A stretch of 9,474 bases of DNA from an uncultured Bacteroidales bacterium (GTDB lineage: Bacteria > Bacteroidota > Bacteroidia > Bacteroidales > P3), in contig CAMWTX010000051.1 in the NCBI GenBank assembly GCA_947177315.1, forward strand, positions 1 to 9,474, in the 5' to 3' direction. Of the stretch, positions 1-5,072 are shown one piece after another. The translations under genes and the position numbers were made by a program. How positions within the stretch are numbered: the stretch's first letter is position 1; the number at the start of each line of letters is the position of its first letter. Below the pieces are notes generated by a model. It had not been told where the DNA came from, did no database searches, and was given only the letters and a program-made list of their open reading frames with translations.

Positions 1-2
1 AG

Positions 3-422
3 GTTGATAGTTCAAATGTTGATAGTAAAACTGCTTCTACGCGCAAGGTTGATAGTTCAAAGGTTGATAGTAAAAAATCTCATAATAAGCCGATTAAGCA
101 AAAGGTTGATAGTTCAAAGGTTGACACTTCAAAGGTTGATAGTAAAAAATCTCATAATAAGCCAATTAGGCGCAAGGTTGATAGTTCAAAGGTTGATGGT
201 AAAAAGCTGTCGTCAGAGATATTATATACTATTATCCTGAAGGCTTGTATAGATTTTAATTCTTTAGAAAATATTGCATATAAGGCGCAAAAGAGTTTGT
301 CGTACCTAAAGAATAAAATAATTCCTGCTATGATTTCCGAAGGTTTGTTGGAGAGAGAATTTCCTGATATTCCCAATCATCCCAGACAACGGTATAGAGC
401 TAAAAAGCAACACAAAAAATAG
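3..422 (+). CDS. C-terminal part of an AlbA_2/RecG-C-like ATP-binding regulator (5' truncated by window edge)
   Basis: The reading frame is open from base 3 to TAG at 420-422, giving 139 residues with no start codon inside the expected body, so the gene begins outside the window. Residues 1 to about 67 are a low-complexity lysine/aspartate/serine linker built from KVDSS, KVDSK and KKSHNKPI units. From about residue 70 there is a compact winged-helix-like domain (starts LSSEILYTIILKA) ending in EGLLEREFPDIPNHPRQRYR. This resembles the terminal winged helix (pattern LLE.TIPD.P....QKYRLT) of bacterial proteins with AlbA_2 and HATPase_c_4 domains or of Fic-type proteins; that assignment is family knowledge applied to a short segment. 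The same architecture, a repeated linker before a terminal winged helix, occurs in the complete gene at 1724-3286. The stop is only 2 bases before the next start. The gene is strongly AT-rich, unlike the serine hydrolase that follows. Confidence 0.72.
   Translation, partial: VDSSNVDSKTASTRKVDSSKVDSKKSHNKPIKQKVDSSKVDTSKVDSKKSHNKPIRRKVDSSKVDGKKLSSEILYTIILKACIDFNSLENIAYKAQKSLSYLKNKIIPAMISEGLLEREFPDIPNHPRQRYRAKKQHKK
43..200 (+). repeat. In-frame tandem repeats encoding a KVDSS/KVDSK linker
   Basis: A 36-bp segment at 56-91 is repeated exactly at 128-163, a 72-bp period. Inside this, a 15-bp subunit starting AAGGTTGATAGT recurs several times. All unit lengths are multiples of three, so copy-number change would lengthen or shorten the linker without breaking the frame. 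Copies differ at a few positions (TTGACACTT for TTGATAGTT; GCCGATTAAG for GCCAATTAGG), so this array is older or more degenerate than the one at 1922-1998. Confidence 0.85.
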
Positions 423-424
423 CC

Positions 425-1600
425 ATGAACCTCAAAAAAGCAATCCTGCTACTTGTGTTGGCGCTCGTTCTCGGATGCCTGGCGGTACTGGTGTTCCCGG
501 GCAACTATTATGTTCATCGGGCATTGTGGCATACCTATCCCAAGATAGACCAATATCCCATTTTCGACAACCGGGTGGTAAAGGCCGGCAATCCCGCGCC
601 GATGCCCTTTGCACCGGGCGTGGCGGAACGCAAGGCCGACAGCGGTTTGGAAGAAGCCTTTGCCCGTTACGGCACGGTGGCTTTTTTGGTGCTCAAAGAC
701 GGTCGCATCGTTGCCGAACAATATTGGGACGACTATGGCCCCCGTTCCCACAGCAACTCGTTCTCGATGGCCAAAAGCATCGTTTCTCTACTGGTGGGCT
801 GCGCCATGACCGACGGCTATATCAAAAGCGTGGATCAACCCGTTTCCGATTTCCTGCCCGAATGGGACTCTTTTAACGGAAAAACCCTTACCATCAAAGA
901 CTTGCTTACCATGAGCGCCGGTGTAAAATGGGACGAAAGTTCCACCTCGCTTTTTTCCACCACCACCGAAGCCTATTACGGCAGAGATTTGTGGCGCCTG
1001 GCCAAACGCGAAGTGTTAGTGACCACTCCCGGCGAGTATTTCAACTACCAGAGCGGCGTAACGCAGATACTGGCGTTCCTGCTCCAAAAAGCCACCGGCA
1101 AGCACATAGCCGATTACGCTTCCGAAAAGATTTGGACGCCCATTCAGGCAGAAGAAGACGCCCTTTGGAGCCTCGACCACAAGGACGGCATGGAAAAAGC
1201 CTACTGCTGCTTTAACAGCAACGCCCGCGATTTTGCCCGTTTAGGACAGTTGGTGTTGCAGAACGGCTACTGGAACACGCCCCAAGGCCGTCTCAGCGTG
1301 GTGGATTCGGCCTATGTAGCCCAGGCGACTACTCCCGCCACCTACCTCAAGGCCATTCTGCCTGATGGCAGAGAAGCCCCCTGTACGATGTACGGCTACC
1401 AGTTCTGGCTTATGGAATACCAAGGCCATGCCGTAAAGTATTTCCGTGGCATTCTTGGGCAATATATCATCGTGATACCCGACCTGAACACCGTAATCGT
1501 GCGCCTCGGGCATAAACGCGCCTCCGAATACAACGCCGAATGGGATTATCCGGTGGATATGGATATTTGGCTCGAAGCCGGGTTGCGCGTTACATTTTAA
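425..1600 (+). CDS. Membrane-anchored serine hydrolase, class C beta-lactamase/NylB-like family
   Basis: This 391-residue protein is a penicillin-binding-fold serine hydrolase. The nucleophile motif SxxK is S114-M-A-K117 within NSFSMAKS, and the second motif is Y208-Q-S210 (EYFNYQS). DLLTMSAGVKWD (159-170) and GYQFWLM (324-330) are typical of the beta-lactamase/6-aminohexanoate-dimer hydrolase group, where Ser and Lys lie at nearly the same positions. The N-terminus MNLKK followed by hydrophobic residues 6-24 is a signal or signal-anchor; VLGC at 15-18 is only a weak lipobox. Action at the periplasmic face is inferred. Substrate cannot be read from sequence; an ester, amide or small peptide is plausible. 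ATG 425 is chosen because it gives a well-formed N-terminus. No promoter or clear ribosome-binding site is visible, and only 2 bases separate it from the upstream stop. Its last codons are duplicated at 3326-3454. Confidence 0.88.
   Translation: MNLKKAILLLVLALVLGCLAVLVFPGNYYVHRALWHTYPKIDQYPIFDNRVVKAGNPAPMPFAPGVAERKADSGLEEAFARYGTVAFLVLKDGRIVAEQYWDDYGPRSHSNSFSMAKSIVSLLVGCAMTDGYIKSVDQPVSDFLPEWDSFNGKTLTIKDLLTMSAGVKWDESSTSLFSTTTEAYYGRDLWRLAKREVLVTTPGEYFNYQSGVTQILAFLLQKATGKHIADYASEKIWTPIQAEEDALWSLDHKDGMEKAYCCFNSNARDFARLGQLVLQNGYWNTPQGRLSVVDSAYVAQATTPATYLKAILPDGREAPCTMYGYQFWLMEYQGHAVKYFRGILGQYIIVIPDLNTVIVRLGHKRASEYNAEWDYPVDMDIWLEAGLRVTF
1463..1591 (+). repeat. Direct repeat, copy 1 (partner at 3326-3454)
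   Basis: These 129 bp, codons 347-389 of the serine hydrolase, match 3326-3454 with 7 mismatches by my manual alignment. Six mismatches are synonymous and one changes GAA to CAA (Glu to Gln). The two copies have the same orientation and bracket the oppositely oriented AlbA_2 gene. Confidence 0.93.
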
Positions 1601-1723
1601 GGGGTAATCTGCTTCTTTTCTTTCGGTTGCGCGCACTCCGGTCACGTACTTAATACATGACCTCAGGCTTGCTTTCGGCGCATTGCATCTTACTTCTTAA
1701 TGTGGTATGGCGCTGTGGGTAGG
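1601..1723. repeat. Structured intergenic element with nested inverted repeats
   Basis: This spacer lies between the convergent 3' ends of the serine hydrolase and the minus-strand AlbA_2 gene. Its core is an inverted repeat, GGTCACGTA at 1640-1648 and TACATGACC at 1654-1662 (one mismatch, 5-nt loop CTTAA). An outer pair, TGCGC at 1628-1632 and GCGCA at 1678-1682, can close a larger structure. The flanks, CTTCTTTTCTTTCGG on one side and TTTCGGCGC...CTTACTTCTT on the other, contain similar words in the same orientation. It resembles a dispersed intergenic palindromic repeat of Bacteroidota and could end transcription from both sides, but there is no classic U-tract. The dispersed-repeat reading is inference from memory of similar sequences. 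Confidence 0.55.
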
Positions 1724-3286
1724 CTATTGTTTCACGAACAGAATCTGCCATGTTCCTGTTTTCTTGGAACCATTGCGTTTAAGCACAACATATTTTTCCA
1801 TGGCTTTGCACTGGGAACGTATAAGGCTCGGCTTTACACTCAATACTGAAGCAATTTTCGAAAAAGAAATTGAAGGTTTTTCGGCAATCATTCTTAAGAT
1901 AACCTTTTGCTGGTCAGACAAATTTATTTGCTCATTTATTTGCTCATTTATTTGCTCATTTATTTGCTCATTTATTTGCTCATTTATTTGCTCATTTACA
2001 AGATTCTCAATAGCCGGAACCCCTTCTTCCCCGTTGCGGCAGGGTATTTCCATCAGAAAAGAGGTTCTGTCTTCATCGGTAATGATTCTTGCTGGTGCGG
2101 ATCCATTTTTTTCAAGTGAGTCCTGAATGGTAGGAATGCCGGTAGAACGTCCTTCGGTAAAATTCAATTCCTTTAAAAAATCACCGAGACGCCGGTTCCG
2201 GTATCTTCGGGATTTCAATCGGCGGGCTTGTTGAATGGCTTCCATGCTGATGGAGCGATCCGGTCCGGCAAAACTGAGTATACTTATCAAGTTTGGTTCA
2301 ATGGTTATCTCCACCGGTTCTCGTTCCATATAATCCCGATGATACAAAGCGTTTACGATACTTTCTTCAAGAGCTTGATAAGGATAGTTGAACACGCGCA
2401 TGGATTCCGCCCGGTCGTTCGGTTTAATGATGTGTTCTCGAATAACGAATGTCCGCATGTAGTTAAGGGTGGCCTGGATCATCTGTGGTATGGGGCCGGT
2501 AATTTTAGGAATCTCAAGCATATTGTTGGGATTCTTTTCGGCACCTTCTGGAAAAATAACGATATCGACCTGTGTATAGGGAAAAAATTTTTCCGGAGTT
2601 TTGCAAAACATCATTGCCGCAATATTCTTGAGCATCCTGTTTTCGGTGGAACCGACATATAAATCCATTTGTTCTAAGATGGCTTCCAGTGGCATGGAAT
2701 GAAAGTCGGATGCCAATTTGCTTTTTACCGTTGTAAGATACTCCAGTACAAGAACGGGGGATATGTCTTCGATTTTTATATCCGGATTTCCCCGCTCGTC
2801 GAAAGGTGTACGGGAAACGGCATCCCGTAGTTCATCTAAGACCTCCCCCTTGGCTTCGATAGTGGTGCTTCCGGAACGGATATAGTGTTTGGATACACTT
2901 TTGGGGGATAAAACATTTTCCGCAACACTGTAAGGGCGGTTAACTCCGGAAGGAACCCATATTATCAGGATATTTTGATTGTCGATTTCTGCTATTTCGG
3001 TGCGAGGCAGGTAATATGGATAAATTTTGTTGTTGAAACCGACCATGTCTTTAAGGATGCCGTCTATATCTGACACATCCAATCCTCTTACCGGACGTTT
3101 GGCAACACCCTGATCTTCCTCTACGCCAACGAGAATATAACCTCCGCCCAGATTATCAAAATCATTGGCAAAAGCACAGATGGATCGATAAATCTTTTCA
3201 GGATTCCATCCTCGTTTAAACTCTATTCGGTTGGATTCGATTTTGTGCTTGGAAAGCAACTCCTCTATATTGACTGGTAATGCCAT
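1724..3286 (-). CDS. AlbA_2 (Schlafen-like) + HATPase_c_4 + winged-helix protein (RecG-C-like regulator)
   Basis: A 520-residue protein starting MALPVNIEELL. Residues about 18-155 match an AlbA_2/Schlafen-like nucleic-acid-binding domain: IEFKRGW (21-27), CAFANDFDNLGGGYILVGVE (37-56), HYIRSGSTT (134-142). Residues about 290-415 match the RecG-C/HATPase_c_4 domain: ALEESIVNALYHRDY (305-319), ISILSF (334-339), EGRSTGIP (378-385). Residues 431-454 are six perfect NEQI repeats, and 455-520 (LSDQQKVILRMIAEKPSISF...) form a winged helix. Proteins of this type are usually annotated as ATP-binding or RNA-binding-domain transcriptional regulators; their function is poorly known and some occur in defence or mobile regions. 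An open frame extends upstream to 3403, but that part is antisense to the serine hydrolase remnant, so I place the start at 3286, just downstream of a TACTTTTG element. The gene is convergent with its left neighbour. Confidence 0.87.
   Translation of the reverse strand: MALPVNIEELLSKHKIESNRIEFKRGWNPEKIYRSICAFANDFDNLGGGYILVGVEEDQGVAKRPVRGLDVSDIDGILKDMVGFNNKIYPYYLPRTEIAEIDNQNILIIWVPSGVNRPYSVAENVLSPKSVSKHYIRSGSTTIEAKGEVLDELRDAVSRTPFDERGNPDIKIEDISPVLVLEYLTTVKSKLASDFHSMPLEAILEQMDLYVGSTENRMLKNIAAMMFCKTPEKFFPYTQVDIVIFPEGAEKNPNNMLEIPKITGPIPQMIQATLNYMRTFVIREHIIKPNDRAESMRVFNYPYQALEESIVNALYHRDYMEREPVEITIEPNLISILSFAGPDRSISMEAIQQARRLKSRRYRNRRLGDFLKELNFTEGRSTGIPTIQDSLEKNGSAPARIITDEDRTSFLMEIPCRNGEEGVPAIENLVNEQINEQINEQINEQINEQINEQINLSDQQKVILRMIAEKPSISFSKIASVLSVKPSLIRSQCKAMEKYVVLKRNGSKKTGTWQILFVKQ
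1922..1998 (-). repeat. Perfect 12-bp tandem repeat, six units plus a partial, encoding (NEQI)6
   Basis: On the plus strand the unit ATTTATTTGCTC occurs six times without change from 1922 to 1993, followed by a partial ATTTA. On the coding strand this gives GAGCAAATAAAT, read as Glu-Gln-Ile-Asn. Units are in frame, so slippage changes linker length between the ATPase-like and winged-helix domains rather than switching the gene off. The complete absence of substitutions suggests recent expansion or ongoing homogenisation. Confidence 0.97.
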
Positions 3287-3292
3287 GATATG

Positions 3293-3300
3293 CAAAAGTA
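3293..3300 (-). promoter_or_regulatory. Candidate Bacteroidota -7 box for the AlbA_2 gene
   Basis: On the minus strand the sequence is TACTTTTG, which fits TAnnTTTG. It ends 6 bases before the ATG at 3286, so transcription from it would give an almost leaderless mRNA. No TTTG -33 element is seen at the usual spacing, so this is a half-match only. Confidence 0.4.
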
Positions 3301-3325
3301 AAGAACTTATTTGATTTTTTCGTGG

Positions 3326-3475
3326 TATATTATCGTGATTCCCGACCTCAACACCGTTATCGTGCGCCTCGGGCATAAACGCGCCTCCGAATACAACGCC
3401 CAATGGGATTATCCGGTGGATATGGATATCTGGCTCGAAGCCGGGTTGCGTGTTGCGGATAACGTCCGAAAGTAA
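3326..3475 (+). pseudogene. 3' remnant of a second serine hydrolase gene
   Basis: Forty-three codons (3326-3454) encode YIIVIPDLNTVIVRLGHKR... and match residues 347-389 of the intact enzyme except one Glu-to-Gln change. Differences at DNA level are otherwise third-codon-position changes. The remnant then diverges to RVADNVRK and stops at TAA 3473-3475, where the intact gene has RVTF. There is no start codon, no SxxK motif and nothing recognisable upstream: homology stops abruptly at about 3323-3326, and the sequence before it is the 5' region of the minus-strand AlbA_2 gene. This is therefore the tail of a paralogue, or of a displaced original 3' end, left after insertion or deletion. It cannot make an active enzyme. 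Confidence 0.9.
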
Positions 3476-3520
3476 AATAACAATATTCCTTATTTTACTT
3501 TTAATGGTAAAAGTAAAATA
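3470..3520. promoter_or_regulatory. Three-armed AT-rich palindrome (competing hairpins or operator)
   Basis: Arm A is AAGTAAAATAA (3470-3480), arm A' is TTATTTTACTT (3490-3500), and arm A'' repeats the A motif at 3511-3520. A' pairs perfectly with A (9-nt loop). It also forms a longer perfect inverted repeat, TATTTTACTTTTA (3491-3503) with TAAAAGTAAAATA (3508-3520), with a 4-nt ATGG loop. The two pairings are mutually exclusive. A related AAAAGTAAAG occurs at 3295-3304 beside the AlbA_2 start. It could be a dimer-binding operator or a weak terminator; the sequence does not decide between them. Confidence 0.6.
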
Positions 3521-3613
3521 GTGGAGATTCCCGAATGGATGAAACTTTATTGCCCGAAACTGAAATCAATCTTTTTGATTCGTATCTTGCTATTTTTGAA
3601 AAACGATAGTTAT

Positions 3614-3660
3614 AAAAAGGAAAAGGCGGTTGAACTATGTTCACCGCCTTTTCCTTTTTT
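3614..3660. terminator. Strong bidirectional intrinsic terminator
   Basis: The stem AAAAAGGAAAAGGCGG (3614-3629) pairs perfectly with CCGCCTTTTCCTTTTT (3644-3659). Above a single bulged T (3630), TGAAC (3631-3635) pairs with GTTCA (3639-3643) around a TAT loop. The A-run on the left and T-run on the right supply U-tracts in both directions. It lies 17 bases past the stop of the minus-strand TPR gene at 3678 and closes off the accessory region on its left. Confidence 0.9.
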
Positions 3661-3677
3661 GGAGACTCAAAGTCGTC

Positions 3678-4310
3678 TTATTTTAAGTTGTTGCAATTCC
3701 AATATTCAGGCATGCCACCTTTCCATGGCAGTTTTTCAAAATCGGCACAAGCTTCTTTAGTTTGCCCTAAATTAAGTAAGGCTTTTCCTCTGTAGTCGTA
3801 TGCAGCAATATTTTCTGAGTCTAATTCTATAGCTTTGGTGGCTAATTCCACAATCTTGTCATCTGGTGTATTCGCGTCTATTTGCAAAAGATAGGTGTCC
3901 GACATATTGGGATATTTGGCGATGATTTCTTGCCGCAAGGCATTTGCTTTTTGTGCATATGTAGCACTGTTGGCAGGATCTCCCATTTGCGCCTGTTGAT
4001 AAATAGTCATTTCGCAATAGAGCAAGTGATATGGGTTGGCCTTCTTTTGTGAGGCTTTGAATTTTTCAAATTCATTTAAAGCTTGAGTGATTTTCCCTTC
4101 TGCCAAGAGTTTTTCAATGTGGGGAGGTGTGGGGATGCCGCGTTCGGAACGGTAATCGTCCTGAATAGTATCTGCGGCTGTGATTTGCATTGTTGTGTCG
4201 CTCACAGTTTCAACTACTTCTTTGGTGCTGCGGGATGCCGATTGGGCATGGGCGTATCCAAAACAAAGCAAGAGTACGCCACCCAATAAAAATTGTGCTA
4301 AAGTTTTCAT
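3678..4310 (-). CDS. Secreted TPR-like protein, function unknown
   Basis: A 210-residue protein with a type I signal peptide: MK, a hydrophobic core at residues 5-19, and AHA at 20-22 before Q23, so it should be exported to the periplasm. Residues 23-60 are polar, low-complexity and probably disordered. Residues about 61-195 are mostly alpha-helical: HIEKLLAEGKITQALNEFEKF (64-84) and IVELATKAIELDSENIAAYDYRGKALLNLG (153-182) have tetratricopeptide spacing, with Gly/Ala/Tyr at typical places. TPR domains hold protein partners, so a scaffold or assembly role is possible but unproven. The tail (196-210) carries GGMPEYWNCNNLK, with cysteines at 187 and 206. Its ATG lies 25 bases after the stop of the upstream lipoprotein gene, so the two are probably co-transcribed, with the strong terminator at 3614-3660 ending the transcript. 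Confidence 0.82.
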   Translation of the reverse strand: MKTLAQFLLGGVLLLCFGYAHAQSASRSTKEVVETVSDTTMQITAADTIQDDYRSERGIPTPPHIEKLLAEGKITQALNEFEKFKASQKKANPYHLLYCEMTIYQQAQMGDPANSATYAQKANALRQEIIAKYPNMSDTYLLQIDANTPDDKIVELATKAIELDSENIAAYDYRGKALLNLGQTKEACADFEKLPWKGGMPEYWNCNNLK

Positions 4311-4335
4311 ATCTATTTGTTTTTTTAGTTTTTGA

Positions 4336-4848
4336 TTAGTTGATGGAATTCCTTTGTTGGCGTTTCCTGTATTTTATTTCACCGCTGACGGCGGAAGCAA
4401 AACCATTGATTCCATCGGAAGGGAGTTCTGTAAAATCATTTTCAACACCCCCCATTTCTACCGTGCCCCCTTGCAAATCAATAAGCCACTTCCCGTTGAG
4501 TTTACGCAAGGGAAGTTTCCTTTCTGACCGATTGCAGGTATAGATATAATAAGCCACATGGGAGTTTTTAGAATCTTTTTCCAAGGTCTTGAATACGATA
4601 TCGGGGGTTTCTTCCTTGGCGTAGGGGTTCAGTGCCATCATTTGCGCTTGTTCGGTAATGGCGTTGTGAGAGTTATCGCTACTGAGCCGTAAGGCTTTTT
4701 CAAAATCTAAATCCACATAATAAGCCTGTAAAAAGGCTTTTGCAGTGGAAGTGGCTTCTTTTTTGTCGTTGCCGCATGCCGTCATCAGTATGACCGCAAC
4801 AGCCAACAGCAAAAACTTGCCTGTAAATCGCATGATAAAACGAAACAT
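4336..4848 (-). CDS. DUF4878-like lipoprotein
   Basis: From ATG 4848 this is a 170-residue lipoprotein: FRFIMRFTGKF, a hydrophobic segment, then the lipobox MTAC with the acylated cysteine at residue 25, followed by GNDKKE. The mature part starts with STAKAFLQAYYVDLDFEKALRLSSD (34-58) and ends with a beta-rich section containing LPLRKLNGKWLIDLQGG (112-128). This is the pattern of DUF4878/NTF2-like small lipoproteins of Bacteroidota: a helix with an aromatic cluster, then a strand ending in a K(L)xGKWLID motif. Function is unknown; such proteins are usually tethered in the cell envelope. The open frame extends to 4938, but those extra residues show no signal peptide, and a TATCTTTG promoter element lies within that extension. 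ATG 4833 (MRFTGKF) is an equally good start. It is the first gene of a two-gene unit with the TPR protein. Confidence 0.78.
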   Translation of the reverse strand: MFRFIMRFTGKFLLLAVAVILMTACGNDKKEATSTAKAFLQAYYVDLDFEKALRLSSDNSHNAITEQAQMMALNPYAKEETPDIVFKTLEKDSKNSHVAYYIYTCNRSERKLPLRKLNGKWLIDLQGGTVEMGGVENDFTELPSDGINGFASAVSGEIKYRKRQQRNSIN

Positions 4849-4870
4849 GGTCAATGTTGTTGATAAGCTA

Positions 4871-4878
4871 CAAAGATA
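4871..4878 (-). promoter_or_regulatory. Candidate -7 box for the lipoprotein-TPR unit
   Basis: The minus strand reads TATCTTTG, an exact fit to TAnnTTTG, 22 bases upstream of ATG 4848. The position 19 bases further upstream has no TTTG, so only the -7 half is supported. It also argues against the longer frame starting at 4938. Confidence 0.5.
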
Positions 4879-4978
4879 CAACAAAGAAATGAATGTTTCG
4901 GAAAGAGGATGGCACTGAAAAAATTCCGACGTAAACAACGATGGTTGTCAGGATAATGAGGAATACTTGTTGATAAAT

Positions 4979-5009
4979 TTTGTCGATAATTGAAAAATAG
5001 TTATCTTAG
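4979..5009 (+). promoter_or_regulatory. Candidate promoter of the FGE-fold operon
   Basis: TTTG at 4979-4982 is followed after exactly 19 bases by TATCTTAG at 5002-5009. This matches the Bacteroidota -33 TTTG / -7 TAnnTTTG pattern with one mismatch in the -7 box. Transcription would begin near 5016 and leave a leader of roughly 55 bases before the ATG at 5073. One TGTCGATAA repeat (4981-4989) overlaps the -33 element, a suitable place for repression or activation. Confidence 0.55.
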
Positions 5010-5072
5010 CCGTTTGTAAAAAATGTTTTCAACAAATTGTTGATAAGTAAAAACAATATAAATAAAGAGGTT

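Larger units (their letters stand above)
4849..5072. repeat. Divergent intergenic region with four TGTYGATAA repeats
   Basis: This 224-bp gap separates the minus-strand lipoprotein unit from the plus-strand FGE-fold operon. The nonamer TGTTGATAA occurs at 4858-4866, 4968-4976 and 5038-5046, and TGTCGATAA at 4981-4989, all in one orientation. The first three are preceded by T, giving TTGTTGATAA. The last overlaps a 13-bp palindrome, CAACAA-A-TTGTTG (5030-5042). The complement TTATCAACA is one base from a DnaA box, but nothing else suggests an origin. A shared regulator binding site for the two divergent transcripts is possible. Confidence 0.6.

Noticed and set aside
4..240. Plus-strand frame of 78 residues in the left-edge repeats
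   Set aside because: It is a shifted reading of the repeat array (repeating RLIVQ); the frame beginning at base 3 continues into a recognisable winged helix and is the real one.
1922..1998. CRISPR array
   Set aside because: Units are 12 bp with no spacers and lie inside a coding sequence in frame.
1592..3325. Insertion sequence or integrated element with a named class
   Set aside because: No transposase or integrase, no terminal inverted repeats, and the flanking direct repeat is gene sequence rather than a short target duplication; left as a finding only.
3287..3403. N-terminal extension of the AlbA_2 frame (39 residues beginning MGVVFGGAFMPEAHD)
   Set aside because: It is antisense to the serine hydrolase remnant; the same nonsense peptide is seen antisense to the intact hydrolase. 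The AlbA_2 domain begins properly at 3286.
3521..3760. Short plus-strand frame (79 residues)
   Set aside because: It runs through the terminator hairpin and into the antisense of the TPR gene, and has no recognisable domain. A 24-residue frame at 3535-3609 is equally unsupported.
4858..5046. DnaA-box cluster or origin of replication (complement TTATCAACA)
   Set aside because: Each site differs from the DnaA consensus by a base, spacing is irregular, and no dnaA, dnaN, parAB or strand-asymmetry evidence is present.
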